From NCBI RefSeq assembly GCF_031457805.1, contig NZ_JAVDXI010000008.1, positions 62,001-126,000 on the forward strand: DNA of 64,000 bases, in the 5' to 3' direction. Both the position numbers and the translations under genes were made by a program. The first letter of the stretch is position 1; each line of letters starts with the position of its first letter. This DNA is from Caulobacter sp031457805. GTDB lineage: Bacteria; Pseudomonadota; Alphaproteobacteria; Caulobacterales; Caulobacteraceae. Positions 49,437-58,201 of the stretch are shown here, piece after piece. Below the pieces are notes generated by a model, which was not told where the DNA came from, made no database searches, and saw only the letters and a list, made by a program, of their open reading frames with translations.

Positions 49437-50768
49437 ATGGCCGCCATCGCCGCGCATAAACTGCAGATTATCCGGACGCTGGTGGAAACCGCGCCGGATG
49501 CGGCTCTGCGCAGCCTTGAGCTGGCCCTGTCGAGCACGGGCGGGCAGGGCGCGCTGGGCACGGTGCGTGATCTGGTCGAGGACGAGACCGCCAATCGTTT
49601 CGTGCGCAACAACGTCCTGGCTCCGATCGTGCCGCTGTGCGCGACGCGCGCCGCTGGGCAGGTGTCCTTCCCGGCCCCGGTCCTGTCGCGTCTCTGGCGC
49701 GCCTTGAAGTCCGTCGCAGGAGCCCGGGTCGAAGACGCCGCCGCGCGCTGCAACCCCTGGGATCTGGAGCAGGGCTCGCCCGAAGTGTTCGACGAGCTGT
49801 GCAAGCTGGCCGCCGCCGGTCTTCGAGATCCGGAGAACGCCGCCTTCGACAGCGTCCGATCGCTGTGCGATCCCGAGCAACTGGCGCTGTGCCTCCAGCT
49901 ATCGACCCTGACGCGCGGTTGCCTGCCCAAGCTTTCGGAATGGGTCAGCCGCATGTCGGACGAGCGCGCCGCTGCGGCGCGCCTGGCCTATCGTGACGCC
50001 TGTCGCATCAGCGAGGACGCGGGTCCGTTGCTGCTGGACATCCTGTCGGCGCATCTGCCCGATGACTGGCGGATCATGCGCGTGATCTCGGCGGTCATGG
50101 ACCGGCCGACCGATCGTTATCTCGCTTCGTCCGAAGTGGCGCAGTTTGGCGAGCGCATCCTGGGCGAGATCGATGAGTCGATCGCCCTGATCGAATGCTT
50201 CAGCTTCGCCGACGGCGAGAAGGCCGGCCGCCAGGCCGCCCAGGCCGCCCAGAAGGTGCAGCTGATGATGGTCGAGATCCAGCAGTCAGTCGATATCGCC
50301 AAGGACGGCCCCTGGGGCAAGCGCCTGGCGCGGCAGAAGCAGGCGATGGCCAAGGCCTGCGAGCTGCGCATGGATCAGGCCGAGAAGGAGCTGGAAAAGG
50401 CTCTGCCGACCCGTCCCATCTCGATGCTGGCCAAGAAGGGCGCGCGCGGCGTCGCCAAGCTGGTCGAGGAGCCGAACGCCGACATGATCGGGCGCGCCCA
50501 GTCGGCGCTGGCGTTCGTGGCCGAACTGCGCGCCTGCGCCGACAAGGCCGGCTATGGCAGCTCGCGCACGAAGATCCTGGAAAAACTGAACGCGCGCCTC
50601 GACCCTTACATCGAGGACGTGCTGCACGTGGCGCGGACGGGCGAGGGCGGTGATTCCGCCGTGGCCGTCCAGTATCTCGACGTCGCCGCCGGCTTCATCG
50701 CCTACACCCGCGACGAGAAGACCGCCGAAATCGTCCGCCGACGCGCGGCCGCTGCGATCGCGGCTTAG
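49437..50768 (+). CDS. Conserved helical protein of unknown function (DUF2336-like character)
   Basis: 443 aa with no TM segment or signal peptide. Almost entirely alpha-helical by composition, rich in Ala/Leu/Arg/Glu, with a C-terminal half containing QAAQAAQKVQLMMVEIQQSV and KACELRMDQAEKELEKALPT, a possible coiled coil. I do not recognise a catalytic motif. Start at ATG 49437 with GGGGGAT upstream; a TTG at 49398 is less likely. Stands alone between the two-component genes and the ccm cluster, with about 200 bp of upstream space. It may be a regulatory or structural protein. Confidence 0.7.
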   Translation: MAAIAAHKLQIIRTLVETAPDAALRSLELALSSTGGQGALGTVRDLVEDETANRFVRNNVLAPIVPLCATRAAGQVSFPAPVLSRLWRALKSVAGARVEDAAARCNPWDLEQGSPEVFDELCKLAAAGLRDPENAAFDSVRSLCDPEQLALCLQLSTLTRGCLPKLSEWVSRMSDERAAAARLAYRDACRISEDAGPLLLDILSAHLPDDWRIMRVISAVMDRPTDRYLASSEVAQFGERILGEIDESIALIECFSFADGEKAGRQAAQAAQKVQLMMVEIQQSVDIAKDGPWGKRLARQKQAMAKACELRMDQAEKELEKALPTRPISMLAKKGARGVAKLVEEPNADMIGRAQSALAFVAELRACADKAGYGSSRTKILEKLNARLDPYIEDVLHVARTGEGGDSAVAVQYLDVAAGFIAYTRDEKTAEIVRRRAAAAIAA

Positions 50769-50876
50769 TTAGGCCTGCGAACCTCCGTTGGCGGGCGCCC
50801 CAGAATGACGGGGCCAAGGCGTCCTTAAGCGCTTTTTCCTCTAACGGCGACGGCCGGAACAAGCTAACACGCGGCC

Positions 50877-51989
50877 ATGATCGCTTTCTGGATCGCTGCG
50901 GCGGGGCTGTCGGTCGTGACGGCCGGGCTGGTGCTGCGCGGGGCCGCGCGCGCCCGACCCGTCGACGACGCCGAAACCCGGCTGGAGCCGCATCGCCGCC
51001 GTCTGGCCGAGGTCGAGCGCCTGGCCATCGACGGGCTGCTGGCTGCGGACGAGTTGAAGGCCGCGCGCGCCGAAGCGGGCCGTGGCCTGCTGGCCGCCGC
51101 CGACCAGACCGAGAGCTGGAGCCGCGATGGCTCGGGACCGCGCAAGGCGGCCGTGGCGACGGTGGGTCTGGCCTGCGCCTCGGCCGTGGGGCTCTATCTC
51201 TTCGTGGGTCAGCCGCAGCTGCCCGACCAGCCCTTCGCCAAGCGCGTGGCCGCATGGCGCGCCGCCGATCCGGCGACCCTGGAGCCGGCCAAGATCGCCG
51301 CCGTGCTGGAAGGCGTCGCCGCCGAGCGCCCGAACGATCCCGAGCCGCTGGTGTTCATGGCCAAAGCCCATGCGGCCGCCGGCGACATGGCCAGCGCCGA
51401 GCAGTCTCTGCGCAAGGCTGTCCGGATCGCGCCCAAGCGCGCAGATATCTGGAGCCTGCTGGGCGAAACCTTCGTCATCCAGTCCGAGGGTCAGATCGGT
51501 CCCGACGCCAAGCTCGCCTTCGGCCAGGCGCTGAAAGCCGATCCCGCCGACGTCCGCGCCCGCTATTATCTGGGCCGCGCCCGTATCGCCGAGGGCGATC
51601 TCGCTGGAGGTCTTTCGGACTGGCGTAACCTCTTGGCGGCTCTCGCGCCGAAGGCGCCGGGACGCGACTCGCTCGCCGCCGAGATCGCCCAGGTCGAAGC
51701 CTCCGGCAAGCTGCTCGGCGCGCAACCCGAAGCCGCCAGCGCCAACCCCGAGGTGCAAGGCATGATCGCCGGTATGGTCGAGGGGCTGGCGCAGCGCCTG
51801 AAACAGTCGCCCGACGATCCCGACGGCTGGGTGCGTCTGGTCCGCGCCTATGCTGTGCTCGGCGACGCGGCCAAGCGCGATGCGGCCTTGGCCACCGCCT
51901 CGGCCCTGTTCAAGGACCAGCCCAAGGTGTTGTCGGCCCTGCGCCAGGCCGCCGATACGCCCGCTCAAGCCAAGACGACAAATCCATGA
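50877..51989 (+). CDS. ccmI: Cytochrome c maturation protein CcmI
   Basis: 370 aa. N-terminal TM helices (about 1-20 and 95-110) separated by a cytosolic leucine-zipper-like loop (RLAEVERLAIDGLLAADEL), then periplasmic TPR repeats (about 150-300, e.g. EPLVFMAKAHAAAGDMASAEQSLRKAV). CcmI presents the apocytochrome c haem motif to the ligation machinery. ATG at 50877. First of a tight set; its stop overlaps ccmE as ATGA. Confidence 0.92.
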   Translation: MIAFWIAAAGLSVVTAGLVLRGAARARPVDDAETRLEPHRRRLAEVERLAIDGLLAADELKAARAEAGRGLLAAADQTESWSRDGSGPRKAAVATVGLACASAVGLYLFVGQPQLPDQPFAKRVAAWRAADPATLEPAKIAAVLEGVAAERPNDPEPLVFMAKAHAAAGDMASAEQSLRKAVRIAPKRADIWSLLGETFVIQSEGQIGPDAKLAFGQALKADPADVRARYYLGRARIAEGDLAGGLSDWRNLLAALAPKAPGRDSLAAEIAQVEASGKLLGAQPEAASANPEVQGMIAGMVEGLAQRLKQSPDDPDGWVRLVRAYAVLGDAAKRDAALATASALFKDQPKVLSALRQAADTPAQAKTTNP

Positions 51990-52579
51990 GTTTCTGGCCT
52001 AAATCCCGGAAGGCGCGCCGTCGCCTGACCATCCTGCTGGCCATCGCGCCGGTGCTGGCCCTGGCCGTGGGCCTGGCCCTGTATGGCCTGCGCGACAGCA
52101 TCTCGCTGTTCTACACGCCCGCCCAGGCCCAGGAGGCCAAGGTCGATCCGGGCCGCAAGGTGCAACTGGGCGGCCTCGTCCAGCACGGCAGCGTGGTCAA
52201 GCACCCGGACGGCAATGTCGAGTTCGTGGTCGCCGACCAGAAGGCCACCGCCAAGGTCGTCTATCACGGCGACCTGCCCGACCTGTTCCGCGAAGGCCAG
52301 GGCATCGTCGCTGAGGGCAGCTTCAACAAGGAAGGCGTCTTCGAGGCCAAGCTGGTGCTGGCCAAGCACGACGAGCGCTACATGCCGCGCGAAGTGTCCA
52401 AGGCGCTGAAGGAACAGGGCGAGTGGCGTGGCGAAGGCGCCGGGGCTCCGGCTTATGGCAAACCCTCCCCCCAAGGGGGAGGTGGTCGCGAAGCGACCGG
52501 TGGGGGAAGTTCTGCTGACCCGGCCACGCCCCCCTCCGACCTTCGGTCGCCTCCCCCACGGGGGGAGGATCGCTCATGA
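51986..52579 (+). CDS. ccmE: Haem chaperone CcmE with repeat-encoded C-terminus
   Basis: 197 aa. N-terminal TM anchor (about 14-35), OB-fold domain with KVQLGGLVQHGSV and VVYHGDLPDLFREGQGIVAEG, and the haem-binding His128 in AKHDERYMP with Tyr132. It carries haem covalently to CcmF/H. The last 40 or so residues (from about 158: PSPQGGGG ... SPPPRGEDRS) are Gly/Pro/Ser-rich and encoded by a GC-rich repeat. The repeat left the frame open and kept the ATGA coupling to ccmF. ATG at 51986 overlaps the ccmI stop. Confidence 0.93.
   Translation: MSFWPKSRKARRRLTILLAIAPVLALAVGLALYGLRDSISLFYTPAQAQEAKVDPGRKVQLGGLVQHGSVVKHPDGNVEFVVADQKATAKVVYHGDLPDLFREGQGIVAEGSFNKEGVFEAKLVLAKHDERYMPREVSKALKEQGEWRGEGAGAPAYGKPSPQGGGGREATGGGSSADPATPPSDLRSPPPRGEDRS
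52461..52569. repeat. GC-rich two-armed repeat, copy 13, translated as the end of ccmE
   Basis: Arms CCCTCCCCCCaaGGGGGAGG and CCTCCCCCacGGGGGGAGG with inner TCGCgaaGCGA / GACcttcGGTC hairpins. About 109 bp, no stop in the ccmE frame. Confidence 0.85.
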
Positions 52580-54558
52580 TCGTCGAACTCGGCGCGTTCG
52601 CGCTGGTCCTGGCCTTGATGCTGTCGGTCGCCCAGACCGGTCTGTCGGCCGTCGGCGGCGCGCGGCGCTCGCCGGTGCTGGCCGGCGCGGGGCAAGGCGC
52701 GGCCATCGCAACCTTCGCAGCGCTGCTGGTCTCGTTCGCGGCCCTCGTTTACGCCTTCGTGACGTCGGACTTCTCGGTCGCCAACGTCGCCACCAACTCG
52801 CACACCGACAAGCCGATGTTGTTCAAGGTGGCCGGTGCCTGGGGCAGCCACGAGGGCTCGATGCTGCTGTGGTGCCTGGTGCTGACAGGCTTCGGCGCGG
52901 CCATGGCGGTTTTCGGCGACAGCCTGCCGCCGCGCCTGCGCGCCTACGCCATCGCGGTTCAGGGCGCGTTGGGCGTGATGTTCCTGGCCTACACCGTCTT
53001 CGCCTCGAACCCGCTGGCGCGCCTGCTGGACGCGCCGATTCAGGGCAAGTCGCTGAACCCGCTGCTGCAGGACTGGGCCTTGGCCTTCCACCCGCCGTTC
53101 CTCTACGCCGGCTATGTCGGGTTCTCGGTGGTCTATTCGCTGTCGATGGCGGCGCTGATCGAGGGGCGGATCGACGCGGCCTGGGCCCGCTGGGTGCGGC
53201 CCTGGACCCTGGCGGCCTGGAGCATGCTCACCATCGGCATCGCGCTGGGCGCCTTCTGGGCCTATTACGAGCTGGGCTGGGGCGGCTGGTGGGCCTGGGA
53301 CCCGGTCGAGAACGCCAGCTTCATGCCGTGGCTGATCGGCGCGGCGCTGCTGCACTCGGCCATCGTCACCGAAAAGCGCGGCGCCCTTCCGGGCTGGACG
53401 GCGTTCCTGGCCCTGGCGGCCTTCACCTTCTCGATGCTGGGCGCCTTCCTGGTGCGGTCGGGCGTGCTGACCAGCGTCCACGCCTTCGCCGTCGATCCGA
53501 CGCGCGGCGTCCTGCTGCTGATCATGATGGGCGTGGCCGCCGGCGCCGGCTTCCTGCTGTTTGGCCTGCGCGCGCCCAGCCTGAACCGGGGCGGCCAGTT
53601 CCGCCCGATCAGCCGTGAGAGCGCCATCGTGCTCAACAACATCCTGCTGTCGACGGCGACGGCGGTGGTGCTGCTCGGCACGCTGTATCCGCTGATCCGC
53701 GAGGCCATGGACGGCGAGGCGGTCTCGGTGGGTGCGCCGTTCTTCAACCTGACCTTCACGCCGCTGATGCTGCTGGCCTTCGCCGTCCTGCCGGCCGGGC
53801 CGCTGCTGGCCTGGAAGCGCGGCGACGCCAAGGGCGTGGCCCGCAAGCTTTGGGTGGTGCTGGCGATCGCCGCGCTGCTGGGCCTGGTCGCCTACGGCGT
53901 CGTGCAGCCGCGCAAGATCCTGGCGAGCCTCGGCCTGGTGTTCGGGTTCTGGCTTGTCGGCGGGGCGCTGCTGGAGATGGCTGATCGCCTCAAGCTGTTC
54001 CGCGCGCCCGCCGCCGAGAGCGTGCGTCGCGCGCGCGGCCTGCCGCGCGGCGCCTGGGGCACGACCCTGGCCCACGCCGGCCTTGGCGTCTTCGTGCTTG
54101 GGGCGTCTTTCGAAACCTCCTGGCGCGTCGAGGCCGCTCAGGCGCTCAGCCTCAACGACAGCCAGTCGCTGGGCGCCTACACCGTGACCCTGAAGGATGT
54201 CGGCACGATCGAGGGTCCGAACTACCTGGCCGAGCGCGGGACCGTGACCGTCGTCAACAAGGCGGGGCAAGAGGTCTGCCGGGCTGAACCCGAGCGCCGC
54301 TTCTATCCCACGGGCGCGCAGACCACGTCCGAGGTCGCCATCTGCGCCAAGGGTCTGGATGACATCTACATCGTCCTGGGTGAGCGCCGGGCGGGCGAGG
54401 GCGGCAAGCCGGCCTGGCTGGTCCGAGCCTATGTGAACCCCTGGGTGCGGCTGATCTTCCTGGGGCCGCTGCTGATGGCCATCGGCGGGCTGGTCTCGCT
54501 GTCGGATCGCCGCGTGCGCCTTGGCGTGGGGCGGCGGACCGGGGAGGTCGTGTCGTGA
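52576..54558 (+). CDS. ccmF: Haem lyase subunit CcmF
   Basis: 660 aa, about 14-15 transmembrane segments. The tryptophan-rich WWD domain is clear (GWGGWWAWDPVENASFMPW), along with conserved His-bearing segments GSHEGSMLLW and FHPPFLYAGY. It attaches haem from CcmE to the CXXCH motif of apocytochromes in the periplasm. ATG at 52576 within the ccmE stop; its stop overlaps ccmH as GTGA. Length normal. Confidence 0.95.
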   Translation: MIVELGAFALVLALMLSVAQTGLSAVGGARRSPVLAGAGQGAAIATFAALLVSFAALVYAFVTSDFSVANVATNSHTDKPMLFKVAGAWGSHEGSMLLWCLVLTGFGAAMAVFGDSLPPRLRAYAIAVQGALGVMFLAYTVFASNPLARLLDAPIQGKSLNPLLQDWALAFHPPFLYAGYVGFSVVYSLSMAALIEGRIDAAWARWVRPWTLAAWSMLTIGIALGAFWAYYELGWGGWWAWDPVENASFMPWLIGAALLHSAIVTEKRGALPGWTAFLALAAFTFSMLGAFLVRSGVLTSVHAFAVDPTRGVLLLIMMGVAAGAGFLLFGLRAPSLNRGGQFRPISRESAIVLNNILLSTATAVVLLGTLYPLIREAMDGEAVSVGAPFFNLTFTPLMLLAFAVLPAGPLLAWKRGDAKGVARKLWVVLAIAALLGLVAYGVVQPRKILASLGLVFGFWLVGGALLEMADRLKLFRAPAAESVRRARGLPRGAWGTTLAHAGLGVFVLGASFETSWRVEAAQALSLNDSQSLGAYTVTLKDVGTIEGPNYLAERGTVTVVNKAGQEVCRAEPERRFYPTGAQTTSEVAICAKGLDDIYIVLGERRAGEGGKPAWLVRAYVNPWVRLIFLGPLLMAIGGLVSLSDRRVRLGVGRRTGEVVS

Positions 54559-55004
54559 GATTGCGATCCCTCGCCATCGCCGTCTGCTCGCTGGCCCTGA
54601 TGGCCGGCGCCTCTGACCCCTCCGAGCGGCTCCCCGATCCAGCGCAGGAGGCCCGCGCCCGCACGCTGTTCAAGGAGGTGCGCTGCCTGGTCTGCCAGAA
54701 CGAGTCGATCGACGACTCCCAGGCCCAGTTGGCCGGCGACCTGCGGCTTATTGTCCGCGAGCAGGTCAAGGCGGGCCGCAGCGATGCGCAGATCCGAGAC
54801 TTCCTGGTCGAGCGTTATGGCGAGTTCGTCCTGCTGAAGCCGCGCTTTTCCGTCGGAAATGCGGTGCTTTGGCTAGCGCCGGCGGGCGTCCTGCTGGTGG
54901 GCGGCTTGCTGATGGCCGGTTTGCTGCGGCGCCGACCGGCGTCCGAGCCCGAACTCACCGAAGCTGAAGAAGAGCGCGTTCGGCGCCTTCTCGAGGGCGA
55001 TTGA
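54555..55004 (+). CDS. ccmH: Thiol-disulphide protein CcmH (CcmL/CycL-type)
   Basis: 149 aa from a GTG at 54555 overlapping the ccmF stop. N-terminal signal/anchor, thioredox motif RCLVCQNESIDDSQA (Cys44, Cys47), and a C-terminal TM helix (about 97-117). It reduces apocytochrome cysteines before haem ligation. A ccmG thioredoxin gene often sits between ccmF and ccmH; it is absent here. Confidence 0.94.
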   Translation: MRLRSLAIAVCSLALMAGASDPSERLPDPAQEARARTLFKEVRCLVCQNESIDDSQAQLAGDLRLIVREQVKAGRSDAQIRDFLVERYGEFVLLKPRFSVGNAVLWLAPAGVLLVGGLLMAGLLRRRPASEPELTEAEEERVRRLLEGD

Positions 55005-55183
55005 CACGATTGCGCCGAAATGGGGCCGCAAGAAGCGACTTGAGCATGATGCAAAGATCGTTCGAGAGCCATTGCACCTTTTCCGGTCGCGACTAGGTTC
55101 TCAAAGAGATCGGGGCCGCGCGTCGAACGCGCGGGTGACGTTAAGGGACCACGTCGGCGCGATGTGGGTGAGGAAAGACGAGA

Positions 55184-56770
55184 ATGACCGCTAGGAAGTC
55201 GGGTTTCATCGTGGGCGCCGTCGCTGGCGCGGGCGTGGCGTGTGCGGCCCTGGCCGGGATGGGCATGCGGATGGGAACGGCCGACGCCGCCCCGGCGCAG
55301 GTCACCCGCACGTCAACGGCTGTCGCGCCGACCTTCGCCCCGCCGCCGGGCGCGCCGATGTCGTTCGCCGACATCTTCGAGAAGGTCTCGCCCGCGGTCG
55401 TCCAGATCAACGTGACGTCCAAGGCCAAGGCGCCGTCGCTGCGCATCCCGGGCCTGGAAGGCTTCGACATCGTGCCGCGCGGCCAGCGCCGCCCGGGCCA
55501 ACCCGGCCAGGACCAGCAGGACGAGGACGGCGACACGCCGGCCACCCCCAAGCAGCAATCGGCGGGCTCGGGCTTCTTCATCTCGGCGGACGGCTACATC
55601 GTCACCAACAACCACGTCGTGGCCGAAGCCGACGACATCCAAGTGGTGCTGAAGGACGGCCGCGAGCTGAAGGCCACGCTGGTCGGCCGCGACGAGAGCA
55701 CCGACCTGGCCGTGATCAAGGTGGTCGACCCCAAGGCCAAGGGTAAGGACTTCACGTTCGTGAACTTCGAGAACCAGGCCAAGCCGCGCGTCGGCGACTG
55801 GGTGATCACGATCGGCAACCCGTTCGGCCTGGGCGGCACGGCCACGGCCGGCATCATCTCGGCCTATGACCGTAACCTGAACGACACCACCTCGTCGTTC
55901 GTGCCCTACATCCAGATCGACGCGCCGATCAACCGCGGCAACTCGGGCGGTCCCAGCTTCGACATCTATGGCCGGGTGATCGGCGTCAACAGCGCCATCT
56001 ACTCGCCGTCGGGCGGCTCGGTCGGCATCGGCTTCGCCATCCCGGCCGAGGTGGCCGAGGGCGTGGCCAAGCAGCTGATCGCCAACGGCAAGGTCGTGCG
56101 CGGCTATATCGGCGTCAGCATCCTGGACTTCAGCGCCGAGATGGCCGAGGCCCTGGGTCTGACCGACGTCAAGGGCGCGATCGTCGCCGAGGTCGTGCCG
56201 GGCGGCCCCGCCGCCAAGGCCGGCCTGCTGCCGGACGACATCCTGGTCGCCGTCAACGGCGTCAAGATCAGCGACCGCAGCGAACTGACCCGTGAAGTGT
56301 CCAAGGCGCGTCCGGGCGAGACGATCAAGATCTCGATCCTGCGCGACGGCAAGCCGCGCGTGGTGGGCGTGACGTCGGGCACCCGTCCTTCGGAAAGCAG
56401 CCTGGCGGCGACCGACGACGACCAGGGTCAGGACGGCGCGACGCCCACGCCGGACAAGCCGACCAGCCAGAAGGTCGATGCGCTGGGCCTGACCCTGTCG
56501 CCGATCGACGCTGCGGCTCGCCAGACCTACAAGATCGATCCGGAGATCAAGGGCCTGCTGATCATCGGCGTGAAGGGCGACAGCGACGCCGGCGAGAAGG
56601 GCCTGGCCAAGGGCGATGTCCTGTCCAACATCAACGGCGCGCCGGTCGCCAGCGCCGCTGACGTCACGACGGCGGTGGAAGCGGCCAAGAAGGCTGGCCG
56701 CACCAGCGTGCTGGTCAAGGTGATCCGCCAGAACCGTTCGGTCTTCGTGCCGCTGAAGATCGCGCCGTAA
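55184..56770 (+). CDS. DegP/HtrA-type periplasmic serine protease
   Basis: 528 aa. N-terminal signal/anchor (about 8-30), trypsin-like domain with His144 (TNNHVV), Asp174 (STDLAV) and Ser254 (GNSGGP), then two PDZ domains (about 295-385 and 425-520). A Pro/Gln/Asp-rich insert (about 100-125) lies before the catalytic domain, like the LA loop of DegP. It degrades or refolds misfolded envelope proteins. ATG at 55184. A strong terminator follows. The two-component system downstream may form a stress-response unit with it. Confidence 0.94.
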   Translation: MTARKSGFIVGAVAGAGVACAALAGMGMRMGTADAAPAQVTRTSTAVAPTFAPPPGAPMSFADIFEKVSPAVVQINVTSKAKAPSLRIPGLEGFDIVPRGQRRPGQPGQDQQDEDGDTPATPKQQSAGSGFFISADGYIVTNNHVVAEADDIQVVLKDGRELKATLVGRDESTDLAVIKVVDPKAKGKDFTFVNFENQAKPRVGDWVITIGNPFGLGGTATAGIISAYDRNLNDTTSSFVPYIQIDAPINRGNSGGPSFDIYGRVIGVNSAIYSPSGGSVGIGFAIPAEVAEGVAKQLIANGKVVRGYIGVSILDFSAEMAEALGLTDVKGAIVAEVVPGGPAAKAGLLPDDILVAVNGVKISDRSELTREVSKARPGETIKISILRDGKPRVVGVTSGTRPSESSLAATDDDQGQDGATPTPDKPTSQKVDALGLTLSPIDAAARQTYKIDPEIKGLLIIGVKGDSDAGEKGLAKGDVLSNINGAPVASAADVTTAVEAAKKAGRTSVLVKVIRQNRSVFVPLKIAP

Positions 56771-56793
56771 ACGATCGGTCTTCGATCTGAATC

Positions 56794-56826
56794 GCCCCGC
56801 CCGGGACCTCCTGGGCGGGGCTTTTT
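56794..56826 (+). terminator. Rho-independent terminator after the DegP-type gene
   Basis: GCCCCGCCC / GGGCGGGGC stem with a 10-nt loop followed by TTTTT. 24 nt after the stop. The best terminator in the window. Confidence 0.9.
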
Positions 56827-56959
56827 CGTACCTGTCCAAGGTTTAAGTTACGGCGGTCGTCGAAAACGCTATCAACCCTGACGACTATCGCGTGATGCGC
56901 GGAATCGGGGGAACGTCGGAGGTTCCACCACCGCGTCTGGCGCATGAGGGGCTTTTGCG

Positions 56960-57631
56960 ATGCGCATTCTGATTATCGAGGACGACCTGGAAGCCGCCGG
57001 CGCCATGGCGCACGGGTTGAAGGAAGCCGGCTACGACGTCTCGCACGCGCCGGACGGCGAGGCGGGCCTGGCCGAGGCCCAGAAGGGTGGCTGGGACGTC
57101 TTGGTCGTCGACCGGATGATGCCCAAGATGGACGGGGTGACCGTCGTCGAGACTCTGCGGCGCGAGGGCGACCAGACGCCGGTGCTGTTCCTGTCGGCCC
57201 TGGGCGAGGTCAATGACCGCGTGGTGGGCCTGAAGGCCGGCGCCGACGACTATCTGGTCAAGCCCTATGCCTTCCCCGAGCTGATGGCCCGCGTCGAGGC
57301 CCTGTCGCGCCGCCGTGAGACGGGCGCCGTGGCCACCACCCTGAAGGTGGGCGAGCTGGAGATGAACCTGATCAACCGCACGGTCCATCGCCAGGGCAAG
57401 GAGATCGACCTGCAGCCGCGCGAATTCCAGCTGCTGGAATTCATGATGCGCCACGCCGGACAGTCGGTGACCCGCACCATGCTGCTGGAGAAGGTCTGGG
57501 AGTACCACTTCGACCCGCAGACCAACGTCATCGACGTCCACATCTCGCGCCTGCGCAGCAAGATCGACAAGGGCTTCGACCGGGCCATGCTGCAGACGGT
57601 GCGCGGCGCCGGCTACCGGCTGGATCCGTAG
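56960..57631 (+). CDS. OmpR-family response regulator
   Basis: 223 aa. Receiver domain with Glu7-Asp8-Asp9, Asp51 in VLVVDRMMPKMDG and Lys in DYLVKPYAF; winged-helix domain (about 125-220, LQPREFQLLEFMMRHAGQ ... NVIDVHISRLRSKI ... VRGAGYRL), of the CusR/CopR-like type. ATG at 56960. Its kinase gene starts 570 bp downstream, beyond a toxin-antitoxin pair. Located after a DegP-type gene, so envelope stress or metal sensing is plausible. Confidence 0.92.
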   Translation: MRILIIEDDLEAAGAMAHGLKEAGYDVSHAPDGEAGLAEAQKGGWDVLVVDRMMPKMDGVTVVETLRREGDQTPVLFLSALGEVNDRVVGLKAGADDYLVKPYAFPELMARVEALSRRRETGAVATTLKVGELEMNLINRTVHRQGKEIDLQPREFQLLEFMMRHAGQSVTRTMLLEKVWEYHFDPQTNVIDVHISRLRSKIDKGFDRAMLQTVRGAGYRLDP

Positions 57632-57663
57632 TCGGTCCGGCCCGGGCGTGGTAGGATCAGACC

Positions 57664-57882
57664 ATGAACAAGCCGAGCAAGCTCGAAGCGGGTGACATCG
57701 ATGACCTCTTTGGCCGCCCGCTGACGCAGGCCGAAGAGGATGCTTGGTTCGAACATAACCGCGAAGCCATCGGTCAACTCGCTGATGAAGCTTGGGCCGA
57801 TTTCGAGCGAGGCGAACATGACGAGCGCAGTTTCGCCGAGATCATCGCCCAGGGCGTCGCCGAACATAACGCCAAACGCTGA
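57664..57882 (+). CDS. Probable antitoxin of a ParE/RelE-type pair
   Basis: 72 aa, very acidic and helical (ALTQAEEDAWFEHNREAIGQ-like pattern, then EAWADFERGEHDERSF). No clear DNA-binding motif recognised. Small size, position 12 bp before a ParE-like toxin gene and same direction support an antitoxin role. ATG at 57664 with AGGATC upstream. It sits between the regulator and kinase genes of a two-component system. Confidence 0.7.
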   Translation: MNKPSKLEAGDIDDLFGRPLTQAEEDAWFEHNREAIGQLADEAWADFERGEHDERSFAEIIAQGVAEHNAKR

Positions 57883-57894
57883 GCGGGAAACGAC

Positions 57895-58197
57895 GTGGGG
57901 CGCGTCATTAGGGCGAGGCCGGTCAGTCGCGACCTTGACCGTGTTTTCAGGGATGTTTGCGAGAACAATGGCGTCGATGTCGCGAGCGCTCAGTTGAACC
58001 GTATAGAGAGCGTCTTTCACCGTTTGAGCGCATTTCCGAGACTGGGTCGTGATCGGTCGGACTTAAGGCCAGGATTGCGGACCTTTTCCGTAAAGCCATG
58101 GCAGGTGATCTATCGCTTGACGGGCGAGGATGTAGTCATTCTCCGCATCCTCGATGGCCGCATGAACCTCGCCGCCCAATTCGGCAAGAAGACTTAA
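57895..58197 (+). CDS. ParE/RelE-superfamily toxin
   Basis: 100 aa from a GTG at 57895. ParE-like pattern: ARPVSRDLDRVFRDVCENNG, LSAFPRLGRDRSDLRPGLRTF, and the strand YRLTGEDVVILRILDGRMNL near the C-terminus, where ParE has the I-x-R-x-L-D-x-R region. Most such toxins poison gyrase (ParE) or cut mRNA (RelE); which applies here cannot be told. It ends 4 bp before the kinase ATG. Confidence 0.85.
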   Translation: MGRVIRARPVSRDLDRVFRDVCENNGVDVASAQLNRIESVFHRLSAFPRLGRDRSDLRPGLRTFSVKPWQVIYRLTGEDVVILRILDGRMNLAAQFGKKT

Positions 58198-58201
58198 AGC
58201 G

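Noticed and set aside
53000..54270. 605-aa minus-strand frame opposite ccmF
   Set aside because: Antisense shadow; the plus strand encodes a clear CcmF with WWD motif.
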